Assembly: GCF_017569205.1 (NCBI RefSeq)
Contig: NZ_CP071870.1
Location: forward strand, 2,852,001-2,916,000
DNA: 64,000 bases
Source: Propioniciclava sp. MC1595
Lineage (GTDB): Bacteria; Actinomycetota; Actinomycetes; Propionibacteriales; Propionibacteriaceae
Reading direction: 5' to 3'
Made by a program: the position numbers and the translations under genes. Position 1 is the stretch's first letter. Each line of letters begins with the position of its first letter. The notes under the pieces were generated by a model. It ran no database searches, was not told the origin of the DNA, and worked only from the letters and a program-made list of their open reading frames with translations. Positions 15,353 through 22,920 of the stretch are shown here, one piece after another.

Positions 15353-16904
15353 GGCGCGAGGCGTCCGGGCCGGCACTGGTGGACCACCACCACCGCAACG
15401 TCACCGACCTCCTCGCCCACCGGGTCCGGACGGCGCCGGAGCACGTGGCGTTCGGCCGACTCGGCGACGAGGGGCCGGTCGACGTCACCACCGCGGCGTT
15501 CGACGCCGAGTGCCGGGCCCTGGCCGCCGGACTGGTCGCCCAGGGGCTCGAACCCGGGGGCCGGGTGGCGGTGATGGCGCCGACCCGCTTCGAGTGGGCG
15601 CTGGCCGACCTGGCCACGTGGCTGGCCGGCGGTGTCGTGGTGCCGGTCTACGAGACCTCCTCGCCCCAGCAGGTGGCCGCGCTGGTCGGTTCCACCGCAC
15701 CCACCCTCGCGATCGCGGGTGGTGCGGCGCACCGCGCCGCCCTCGTCGCGGCGGCACCCACCCTGCCCGTGTGGACCATGGACCCCGGCCCCCGGGACCT
15801 GGCCGCCCTCGCCCACACCGGGCGCGACGTTCCCGGGTGGTCGGCGCGTTCGCCGAGGTGCGCCCCACCTTCATGGTGGTGGTCCCGCAACTGCTCTCCC
15901 GCATCCGCCAGGCGGCCCGCGACCGGGCCACCCAGGCCAGGATCGGCCCCGTCTTCCGGGGGGCGGAGGCCACGGCGGTCGCCTGGGGACGCCACCTCGA
16001 GGCAACGCAGGACGACCCGGCCCTCCGCCCGTCGCGCGGCCTGGCCCTGCGCCGGGCCCTGTTCGACCGGCTGTTCTACCGCAGGATGCGCGGCCTCATG
16101 GGCGGCCGCGTCGAGTGGCTGCTGTCGGGTGCGGCACCTCTGGACCCGACGCTGGCCCACTTCTTCCGCGGCATCGGGATCCCGGTCATCGAGGGCTACG
16201 GCCTGACCGAGACGACCGCGCCCGCGACCGGCCTGCGCCCGGGTGACCTGCGAGCCGGCAGCGTCGGCCCGCCCATCCCCGGCACGACGATCCGCATCGC
16301 CGAGGACGGCGAGGTGCTGGTGCGCGGCGTGGGCGTGTTCACCGGCTACCAAGACCCGGGCGGCGACGCCGAGGCCTTCACCGACGGCTTCTTCCGCACC
16401 GGCGACCTCGGCTCGCTCGACGACGCCGGCCGACTCACCCTGCACGGGAGGCGGAAGAACCTGATCATCACGGCGTCCGGCAAGAACGTCGCGCCCGAGC
16501 CCTGGGAGGCGGCCGTGGGCCGCTCACCCCTCGTCGCGCACGCGGTGCTGGTCGGCGAGGGGCGCAGCCACCTCACCGCCGCCCTCCTCCTCGAACCGGA
16601 CGCCGTGCGGCGCTGGGCGCAGCGGTCCGGGCACGACGACCTGGCCGCCCTCCTCGCGCAGGACCCACCGGCCGACGGCCTCGCCCTCGCCCACCCCGCG
16701 CTGCTGGCCCGCCTCCAGCGCCCCGTGGACCGGGCGAACGCGGCCGTGTCCCGCGCCGAGCAGGTGCGCCGGTTCGTCGCCCTGCTCGTCGACACGTCGG
16801 CCGGCTCACCGTTCATCACCCCGACCCTCAAGCTGCGGCGGGACGCCTTCCTGTCCGCGGCGTCCCACCACATCGAGGACCTCTACCGAAGGAGCACACC
16901 ATGA
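15349..16904 (+). pseudogene. Long-chain acyl-CoA ligase with internal deletion and frame change
   Basis: AMP-forming fatty acyl-CoA synthetase broken in the middle. Frame 1 from ATG 15349 reads a normal N-terminus (VAVMAPTRFEWALADLATWL) up to about 15835. Homology then resumes two frames over with VVGAFAEVRPTFMVVVPQLL and runs to 16904. The downstream part has EGYGLTETTAP, FRTGDLG and the catalytic-lysine region TPTLKLRR. The segment normally between these parts, holding the P-loop YTSGTTGxPKG, is absent: about 90-100 codons lost, length 3n+1. The junction sits in TCCCGGGTGGTC near 15831-15842. Without the P-loop the product cannot be active. The ATGA couplings on both sides are kept, so the loss looks recent. 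Confidence 0.88.
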
Positions 16905-17324
16905 GCACCACCCGTCGCATCGCGGGGTCCGTCGCCGCGGCCGCGGTCGCGTTCGGCGCGCTGGACGCCGTCTGGATCAGGCAGGTCGCCCTGCCGCTCT
17001 ACCGGGCGGAGGTGCCACACCTCATGGCGTCCTCGTTCGACCCCGTCCCGGCGCTGGTCTTCTACCCCGCGTTCACCTGCGCGCTGGTCCCTCGCGGTCC
17101 GGCCGACCGAGGACCGCACCCTGGGCGTCCGGCTGCGTGACGGCGCCGTCCTCGGCGGCATCGGCTACGCGACCTGGAGCCTCACGGGCAAGGCCATCCT
17201 CGAGCGGATGACCTGGCCCGTCGCCCTGGCCGACATCGGCTGGGGTCTGTTCGTGGGCGCGGCGATGGCCGGCGCCGCCCACCTCGTGCTCAGGTCGAGG
17301 TGGGCGAACCGCTCGTCACGCTGA
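16901..17324 (+). pseudogene. DUF2177 membrane protein gene with a single-base frameshift
   Basis: Small DUF2177-family membrane protein in two frames. From ATG 16901 the product runs normally (FGALDAVWIRQVALPLYR) to CALV at 17089, then goes off frame and stops at 17140. One base later the family sequence continues: LAVRPTEDRTLGVRL from 17091, then the conserved ATWSLTGKAIL and LADIGWGLFVGAA, to TGA 17322-17324. The shift is at a CCC run (17089-17091); one C too many would explain it. It could be a true mutation or a base-calling error. The start is ATGA-coupled to the acyl-CoA ligase. Confidence 0.85.
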
Positions 17325-17333
17325 CCCGGGGGA

Positions 17334-17573
17334 TCAGCCCTGCACCCGGACCTGGCCGCGCTGGGTGTCGGTCGACGTCGTCGCACCCGTGGTGACCTTG
17401 GGCTTGCCCTTGCCGCCGCCGGTCTTGCCGCCGAGGCCGAGCGCCGCCTTCACTGTCGGGGAGTAGCCGCTGGCCTGGCCGGTCGCGTTCGGGTGGAACG
17501 AGTTGTACTGGCGCAGGATGTCGACATTGTTGATCCAGGGCGCGGAGTCGCACACGGCGTGGCCGTCGAACGG
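17334..17573 (-). pseudogene. C-terminal remnant of an SGNH/GDSL hydrolase
   Basis: About 80 residues resembling the end of secreted actinobacterial SGNH lipases/esterases. FDGHAVCD is followed by WINN and SFHPNATGQASGY, which supply the catalytic His region, and then a Gly/Lys-rich tail. No signal peptide, GDS nucleophile or other blocks precede it. Upstream on the minus strand the frame enters unrelated sequence holding a GTCCGGAC repeat and the MFS gene promoter. It is best read as the relic left after a deletion. Confidence 0.75.
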
Positions 17574-17574
17574 C

Positions 17575-17598
17575 GTCCGGACGTCCGGACGTCCGGAC
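17575..17598. repeat. Three tandem 8-bp palindromes
   Basis: GTCCGGAC, itself palindromic, occurs three times back to back (17575-17582, 17583-17590, 17591-17598). It lies at the broken edge of the SGNH remnant and 36 bp before the -10 box of the MFS gene. It may be a deletion scar, a replication-slippage repeat or an operator. Confidence 0.7.
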
Positions 17599-17633
17599 AG
17601 GGGTACGCCCTCCCCCGGCCCCGGCTCGCAGCC

Positions 17634-17639
17634 TACGAT
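17634..17639 (+). promoter_or_regulatory. -10 box of the MFS gene
   Basis: TACGAT lies 8 nt before ATG 17648, with no obvious ribosome-binding site, consistent with a leaderless or near-leaderless mRNA. Confidence 0.4.
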
Positions 17640-17647
17640 CGGGCCCC

Positions 17648-18832
17648 ATGGGTCCACGCGGCAGCATCTGGCAGGTGCCGGGCATGCTCGCCCTGGCGTG
17701 GGTCTCGCTCACGGGCTTCAGCGGGTACGCGGCCCTGCTGCCGGTGGCGCCGCTGTGGGTCGTCCGTGGCGGGGCGGACGCCGCGGGCGCCGGCCTGGTG
17801 AACTTCGTCCTGCTCGTGGCGACGGTCCTCACCCAGTTCGGGACGCCGGGGCTGGTCCGGCGGATCGGCTGGGGACACACGCTCGCGGCGTCCATGGTGC
17901 TGCTCGGCGTGCCCGCCCTGCTGCACGGCCTGACCGCCGACCTGTTCCCGGTGCTGGCGCTCTCGGCCGTCCGCGGGGTCGGGTTCGGGCTGCTGACGGT
18001 GGCGATCAGCGCGGCCGCGGTGCTGCTGGTCACCCCGGACCGGCGCGGCGCCGCGGTGGGCGCCTACTCGCTCGCGATCTCGCTGCCGCTGGTCGCCCTC
18101 ATGCCCGCCGGGGTGTGGGTGGCCGAGGCGTGGGGGTTCTGGCCGGTCTTCGCGGTCAGCGGTCTGTCGCTGCTGGGGGTGCCGGCCTGCTACGCGGTCG
18201 CCCAGCACCTGCCCCACCGCAGCATGCATGACCCGGCGCACCCGGCCCCCGCGCCCGGGACCCGGCTCACCCGGGCCGCCCTGCTGGGGCTCGCCGCGCC
18301 CACGACGATGCTGCTCGCGATCACGCTCGCCGGAGGCGCCCTGATCACGTTCGCCCCGCAGGTGGTGGCCGCGGGCTGGCTGGCCACGGTCGGGCTGCTC
18401 GCCCTCAGCGTGACCTCGGCCCTCACCCGGTGGCGGATCGGGGCGGTCGCCGACCGCGTCGGTTCGGGGCGGCTCCTCTGGCCGTTCGTGGTGGTCGCGG
18501 TCGTCGGCCTGGCCGCGGTCGCGTGGCTCGTGCGCGCGCCGGTCACCCCGGCCCAGCTCGTGCCGTGGGTGCTCGCGTGCGCGCTGGTCGGGGCCGGGTA
18601 CGGCGGGCTGCAGAACCTCACCATGCTGCGCGCCTTCGAGGCCGCCGGGCCGGGATCGGTGGGCGCCGCCAGCGCGGTCTGGAACGCCGGCTTCGACGCG
18701 GGAACCGCCATCGGCTCTGCCACCGTCGGGGCCGTGGCGGTGGCGTCCGGGTTCGGGGTCGGGATGGGGCTCACCGCTGCCCTCTGCCTGCTGACCCTGC
18801 CCCTGGCGCTGGGGGCCCTGCGCCGTCGCTAG
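17648..18832 (+). CDS. Major facilitator superfamily transporter
   Basis: 394-aa integral membrane protein with about 12 hydrophobic segments split by a central cytoplasmic loop near residue 200 ([15 protein letters not shown]). A short basic loop VRRIGWGH follows helix 2, and ADRVGSGR lies in the second half, both typical MFS loop-2/loop-8 positions. The length suits a 12-helix drug/metabolite exporter. The substrate is unknown. It lies downstream of the palindromic repeat and the SGNH remnant; the SDR gene follows after 9 bp but appears to have its own promoter. Confidence 0.88.
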   Translation: MGPRGSIWQVPGMLALAWVSLTGFSGYAALLPVAPLWVVRGGADAAGAGLVNFVLLVATVLTQFGTPGLVRRIGWGHTLAASMVLLGVPALLHGLTADLFPVLALSAVRGVGFGLLTVAISAAAVLLVTPDRRGAAVGAYSLAISLPLVALMPAGVWVAEAWGFWPVFAVSGLSLLGVPACYAVAQHLPHRSMHDPAHPAPAPGTRLTRAALLGLAAPTTMLLAITLAGGALITFAPQVVAAGWLATVGLLALSVTSALTRWRIGAVADRVGSGRLLWPFVVVAVVGLAAVAWLVRAPVTPAQLVPWVLACALVGAGYGGLQNLTMLRAFEAAGPGSVGAASAVWNAGFDAGTAIGSATVGAVAVASGFGVGMGLTAALCLLTLPLALGALRRR

Positions 18833-18835
18833 GAT
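18830..18835 (+). promoter_or_regulatory. -10 box of the SDR gene (leaderless)
   Basis: TAGGAT, overlapping the stop codon of the MFS gene, lies 6 nt before ATG 18842. No Shine-Dalgarno is present, the pattern of an actinobacterial leaderless start. Confidence 0.5.
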
Positions 18836-18841
18836 CGGGCC

Positions 18842-19576
18842 ATGACCCTCACCGCTGTCGTCACCGGAGCCTCCAGCGGGATCGGCGCCGCCACCGCGCG
18901 CGCCCTCGCCGAGGCCGGCTACCGCGTCGTCTGCGCCGCCCGCCGCACCGACCGCATCGAGCCCCTGGCCGCCGAGATCGGCGGCGTCGCCGTCGCGTGC
19001 GACATCACCGACCCTGCGCAGGTGGACGCCCTCGCCGCGGCCGTCGGCGACCGGCTCGACCTGCTGGTCAACAACGCCGGCGGCGCGGTCGGCACCGAGA
19101 CGCTCGCCGAGGCCGACTTCGACGCGTGGGTCACGATGTTCGAGACCAACGTGCTGGGCGCCGGACGCGTCACCAAGGCCCTCCTCCCCGCCCTGCGCGC
19201 CGCCGAGGGCACGGTCGTCTTCGTCACCTCGACCGCCGCGGAGGCGGCCTACGAGGGCGGTTCGGGCTACAACGCGGCCAAGGCCGGCGAGCGCATGCTG
19301 GCCGGCGCCCTGCGCCTCGAGCTGAACGGCGAGCCCGTGCGCGTGTGCGAGGTCGCCCCCGGCCTCGTGCACACCGAGGAGTTCTCGCTCGTACGCTTCC
19401 ACGGCGACCAGGCCAAGGCCGACGCGGTCTACGCGGGCGTGCCCGACCCGCTCGTCGCCGAGGACGTCGCCGAGGTGATCACGTGGGTCGCCACCCGGCC
19501 GCCGCACGTGAACATCGACCGCCTCGTCGTGCGCCCGCGCGCGCAGGCCGCCAACCACAAGCTGTTCCGCGGCTGA
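18842..19576 (+). CDS. Short-chain dehydrogenase/reductase (YdfG-like)
   Basis: 244-aa NAD(P)-dependent oxidoreductase of the classical SDR family. It has the TGASSGIG cofactor loop (residues 7-14), the NNAGG motif (about 77), Ser in VTSTAAEAA (about 130), and the YNAAK catalytic Tyr/Lys pair (about 143-147). The arrangement resembles YdfG/serine 3-dehydrogenase types, but the substrate is not deducible. It sits between an MFS transporter and an aldo-keto reductase on the same strand. Confidence 0.92.
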   Translation: MTLTAVVTGASSGIGAATARALAEAGYRVVCAARRTDRIEPLAAEIGGVAVACDITDPAQVDALAAAVGDRLDLLVNNAGGAVGTETLAEADFDAWVTMFETNVLGAGRVTKALLPALRAAEGTVVFVTSTAAEAAYEGGSGYNAAKAGERMLAGALRLELNGEPVRVCEVAPGLVHTEEFSLVRFHGDQAKADAVYAGVPDPLVAEDVAEVITWVATRPPHVNIDRLVVRPRAQAANHKLFRG

Positions 19577-19592
19577 GGGTCCACGTCCCGGC

Positions 19593-19598
19593 TAGGTT
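19593..19598 (+). promoter_or_regulatory. -10 box of the aldo-keto reductase gene (leaderless)
   Basis: TAGGTT lies 6 nt before ATG 19605; there is no ribosome-binding site in between. Confidence 0.5.
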
Positions 19599-19604
19599 GG
19601 GGCC

Positions 19605-20447
19605 ATGACCGACCAACCGATGATCGAGCTCAACAACGGCGTCCGCATCCCGCAGTTGGGGTTCGGCACGTTCCGCGTCGACGAGGCGGAGACCCAGCGG
19701 GTCGTCGAGGCCGCCCTGGCCGCCGGGTACCGGCACATCGACACCGCCGCCGGCTACTGCAACGAGGGCGGAGTGGGGGCCGCGCTCCGTGCGAGCGGTC
19801 TCGGGCGCGACGAGGTGTTCCTGACCACGAAGCTGCGCAACGGTGACCAGGGCCACGACGGCGCGCTGCGTGCGTTCGAGGACAGCCGCCGCGCCCTGGG
19901 CGTCGACGTCGTCGACCTCTACCTCATCCACTGGCCCGTGCCGACGCGGTGGCAGGCGCCGGAGACGTGGCGCGCCTTCGAGGAACTCCTGGAGCGCGGC
20001 GTCGTCCGCGCCATCGGCGTGAGCAACTTCATGCCCCACCACCTGGACGCCTTGCTCGAGGGTGCGCGGGTCGTGCCCGCCGTCAACCAGTTCGAGGTGC
20101 ACCCCACCCACCAGCAGCGGGCCGCCCAGGCGGCCAGCGCCGCAGCGGGCCTCGTGGTCGAGGCCTACGCGCCCATCGGCAAGGGCGAGGACCTGGCCGA
20201 GGAGGCCGTCGTCGCCGTGGCGGAGGCCCACGGCGTCTCGCCGGCCCAGGCCGTCATCCGCTGGCACCTGCAGCAGGGCCGGGTCGTGATCCCGAAGTCG
20301 GTGACCCCCGAGCGGATCGCCGCCAACGCGGACGTGTTCGGCTTCACGCTGACGGACGCCGAGATGGACGCGATCACCGCGCTGGAGCGGGCCAACCGCC
20401 TCTACCCGGACCCGGACGAGTTCGCGAACACCCAGTTCAGGAGCTGA
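19605..20447 (+). CDS. Aldo/keto reductase (2,5-diketogluconate reductase-like)
   Basis: 280-aa NADPH-dependent TIM-barrel reductase. Family signatures are visible: GFGTFRV near residue 20, YRHIDTAAGY with catalytic Asp (about 43-52), TTKLRN with catalytic Lys (about 75), LYLIHWPVP (about 106), and the NADPH-binding VIPKSVTPERIAANADVF near the C-terminus (about 227-246). The usual catalytic Tyr position reads GYC (GYCNEGGVG) and looks normal. Substrate unknown. It is convergent with pabBC, with only 13 bp between stops. Confidence 0.93.
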   Translation: MTDQPMIELNNGVRIPQLGFGTFRVDEAETQRVVEAALAAGYRHIDTAAGYCNEGGVGAALRASGLGRDEVFLTTKLRNGDQGHDGALRAFEDSRRALGVDVVDLYLIHWPVPTRWQAPETWRAFEELLERGVVRAIGVSNFMPHHLDALLEGARVVPAVNQFEVHPTHQQRAAQAASAAAGLVVEAYAPIGKGEDLAEEAVVAVAEAHGVSPAQAVIRWHLQQGRVVIPKSVTPERIAANADVFGFTLTDAEMDAITALERANRLYPDPDEFANTQFRS

Positions 20448-20460
20448 CCCCCGAGCGGCA

Positions 20461-22218
20461 TCACTCCAGGAGGGACAACTCCTCCCAGCCCCGGACCGCG
20501 TTGAGCCGCACCAGCCCCTCGGCCGCCCGCAGGTCGGCCGGGCTGAGCACGCCCTCCACCAGGCGTCCGGACGCCAACGCCTCGGCCCGCGCGACCCCCG
20601 GCAGGCACCCCGACGACACCGGCGGCGTCACCCAGCGCCCGCCCAGCCGGGCCGCGATGGAGGCGATCGTGGTCTCGGTGACCTCGCCGCGCTCGTTCGC
20701 CAGCACCACGTCCTTGACGCCGGGGTGGCGGGCGGCCGCCGCCTCGTACACCCCACGCCGCGTCGTCTTGTGCCGGGCGAAGAGGTCGCGGCTGTCGACG
20801 GGTTCGGTGTCGATGACCACGGCCAAGGGCGCGACCGGCCGGGCCGGGGCATCGGCCACCGTGACGGTGGGCGTCCCCGCCCGGTCGAGCAGGAGGCGCA
20901 CCCGGGTCGGCCCACGCCGCCCGGACACCGCGGCGGCGACGGCCGTGCGCACGGCGTCCTCGTCGCACGGGATCGCGAACCGGCGCGCGGAGGCCGCCAG
21001 CCGGGCCAGGTGACGCTCGAGCAGCGCGATCCCCGCACCGGGCACCCACCGCATCGTCTCGATGAGGGAGAAGTCGACCGGTTCGCGGTGCAGCACCTCG
21101 GCCTTGAGCACGGCCTCGGCGAACTCGCCGGCGGCGGTGGAGTCGTACGTGATGCCCCCACCGGTGCCGTACCAGGCGGTGCCGGCGGTCCGGTCGACGA
21201 GCACCGTCCGGATGCCCACGTTGAACGCCCAGGCGGGGCCGTCGGGTCCCGGGCCGCCGAAGCCGATCGCGCCGCAGTAGACGCCGCGCGGGGTGGTCTC
21301 GAGCTCGGCGATGATCCGCATGGTCGAACTGCGCGGCGCGCCGGTGATCGACGCGCACGGGAACAGCGCACCGAACACGTCGAGCAGCGTGGTCCCGGGC
21401 CGGGTGCGGGCGCTGACGGTGGAGGTGAGCTGCCAGACCGTGTCGTAGCGCTCGGCCTCGAACAGGGCCGGGACGCCCACGGTCCCCGGCACCGCCACCC
21501 GGCCCATGTCGTTGCGCACCATGTCCACGATCATCAGGTTCTCGGCGCATTCCTTGGGGCTGGCGAGGAGGGCGGCGCGGCGCTCGGCGTCCTCGGCCTC
21601 GTCGATCCCTCGCGGGGCGGTGCCCTTCATCGGCCGACTGGTCAGCACGCCCCCGGACCACTCGAGGAACAGCTCCGGGGAGGCGGACGCCACCGCCCAC
21701 CGGCCCGTCTCGAGCAGGGCGCCGTAGCCCCCGCTCTGGGCGCGCGCGAGGCGTCCGTAGAGGTCGGCCGGGTCCCCGTCGAAGGGGGCCGACTGCCGGA
21801 AGGTGTGGTTGACCTGGTAGGTCTCGCCGGCGGCGATGCGGGCGCGGATGGTGGCGACGTCGGCGGCGTGTCGGGCGGAGTCGATGGTGGGCGTCCACAC
21901 CCCGGGCTGCGCGTCTCCCGTGGGGGCCTCCGCATGCTCCCGCCGCTCGAACACGGCGAACCAGGCCAACGGCAGGTCCTCGAACGGCGTGCCGGTGGCG
22001 TCGCGCACCACCATCGACGCGTCGAACGCCGGGGCGGCCTCGTACGAGACCCACCCGGCCACCCAGCGACCGCAGCCCACGGCGTCCGCGGCCCGTTCGA
22101 GGACGCCGCGCACCTCGGCCGGCGTCCGGGCGGCGAACTCCTCCACGAACCCCGACAGCCGGAACGACCTGCGCCGGTCCGGGCGCAAGTCGTCGAAGCG
22201 GGCGCTGGTCACGGGCAC
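20461..22218 (-). CDS. pabBC: Fused aminodeoxychorismate synthase component I / aminodeoxychorismate lyase (PabB-PabC)
   Basis: 585-aa bifunctional folate-pathway enzyme making 4-aminobenzoate from chorismate. The N-terminal PabB part (about residues 20-370) carries the chorismate-binding blocks ETYQVNHTF, SRPMKGTAPRG, IVDMVRNDMGRVA and GAPRSSTMRII. The C-terminal PabC part (about 375-585) is a fold-type IV PLP lyase, with the PLP lysine in ARHKTTRRGVYE and the signature EVTETTIASIAARLGGRW followed by TPPVSSGCLPG. GTG 22218 is the start. It lies next to the transcarboxylase operon on the same strand, 40 bp downstream. The glutaminase partner PabA is not in the window. Confidence 0.94.
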   Translation of the reverse strand: MPVTSARFDDLRPDRRRSFRLSGFVEEFAARTPAEVRGVLERAADAVGCGRWVAGWVSYEAAPAFDASMVVRDATGTPFEDLPLAWFAVFERREHAEAPTGDAQPGVWTPTIDSARHAADVATIRARIAAGETYQVNHTFRQSAPFDGDPADLYGRLARAQSGGYGALLETGRWAVASASPELFLEWSGGVLTSRPMKGTAPRGIDEAEDAERRAALLASPKECAENLMIVDMVRNDMGRVAVPGTVGVPALFEAERYDTVWQLTSTVSARTRPGTTLLDVFGALFPCASITGAPRSSTMRIIAELETTPRGVYCGAIGFGGPGPDGPAWAFNVGIRTVLVDRTAGTAWYGTGGGITYDSTAAGEFAEAVLKAEVLHREPVDFSLIETMRWVPGAGIALLERHLARLAASARRFAIPCDEDAVRTAVAAAVSGRRGPTRVRLLLDRAGTPTVTVADAPARPVAPLAVVIDTEPVDSRDLFARHKTTRRGVYEAAAARHPGVKDVVLANERGEVTETTIASIAARLGGRWVTPPVSSGCLPGVARAEALASGRLVEGVLSPADLRAAEGLVRLNAVRGWEELSLLE

Positions 22219-22258
22219 ATCCTGTCCGCGACCGAGCCCGGGGTGGAAGCCGGGCCGG

Positions 22259-22624
22259 TCAGCCCAGTTCGATCAGGGCCTCGCCGCCGGCGACGGACTC
22301 GCCCTTGGAGACGAGGATCCGTGCCACCACGCCGTCGGCCGGCGCGGTGATCTCGGTCTCCATCTTCATGGCCTCCAGGACGCAGAGGACCTGGCCGGCC
22401 GTGATCTCGTCGCCCTCGTCGACCAGGATGCGCGACACCGAGCCCGACAGGGGCGCGGTGACCGCGTTGGCCGACGTGGCCTGCACGGACGCCGTGGCCG
22501 CGACCGGGGTGTTCATGCCCCCGGCGCCACCGATGACGATCGACCCGACGGCGGGCTTCTCCTCCTCGGCGACCTCGACCTCGATCTCGTAGGGGATGCT
22601 GTTGACGGTCACCTTCAGCTTCAT
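22259..22624 (-). CDS. Methylmalonyl-CoA carboxyltransferase 1.3S subunit (biotin carboxyl carrier)
   Basis: 121-aa biotin carrier of transcarboxylase. The N-terminus [18 protein letters not shown] matches the 1.3S assembly segment. A Gly/Ala/Thr-rich linker (about residues 28-52) leads to the biotinyl domain with EAMKMET, the biotinylated lysine being K87. It carries the carboxyl group between the 12S and 5S subunits. It is last in the 5S-12S-small protein-1.3S operon on the minus strand, with an 18-bp gap upstream. Length and sequence are very close to the Propionibacterium freudenreichii subunit. Confidence 0.96.
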   Translation of the reverse strand: MKLKVTVNSIPYEIEVEVAEEEKPAVGSIVIGGAGGMNTPVAATASVQATSANAVTAPLSGSVSRILVDEGDEITAGQVLCVLEAMKMETEITAPADGVVARILVSKGESVAGGEALIELG

Positions 22625-22642
22625 GGTGTGATGCCTTTCAGA

Positions 22643-22909
22643 TCACCGCAGGTGCAGCGGCGCGTGGACGTGCTGGGAACGGCGGGTCGTGGTCTGCCAC
22701 GACGCCGACCGCGTGAAGTGCGCCTGGCGGCGCTTGGCGCGGTGGCCGAGGTAGGCGGCGACGGCCGCGGCGATCGCGACCACCGTCTCCTCGGGCACGT
22801 TCTGCGCGTTGAGCAGCTTGATGCTCTTGACCTCGGCCTCGAGGCTCTCGACCCGCTCGGTGAGCCGGTTGACCGCGGCCAGCAGCTGGGCGTTGACGTC
22901 GTCGGACAT
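22643..22909 (-). CDS. Small coiled-coil protein of the transcarboxylase operon
   Basis: 88-aa protein between the 12S and 1.3S genes. Residues about 8-35 form a heptad-like helix (LLAAVNRLTERVESLEAEV), followed by an Ala-rich helix (VVAIAAAVAAYLG) and a basic tail. ATG 22909 follows the 12S stop by 11 bp with a GGGGGATC ribosome-binding site. Small subunits at this position in related biotin-dependent carboxylases help assembly; whether this one does is inferred from position only. Confidence 0.8.
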   Translation of the reverse strand: MSDDVNAQLLAAVNRLTERVESLEAEVKSIKLLNAQNVPEETVVAIAAAVAAYLGHRAKRRQAHFTRSASWQTTTRRSQHVHAPLHLR

Positions 22910-22920
22910 GGATCCCCCGA

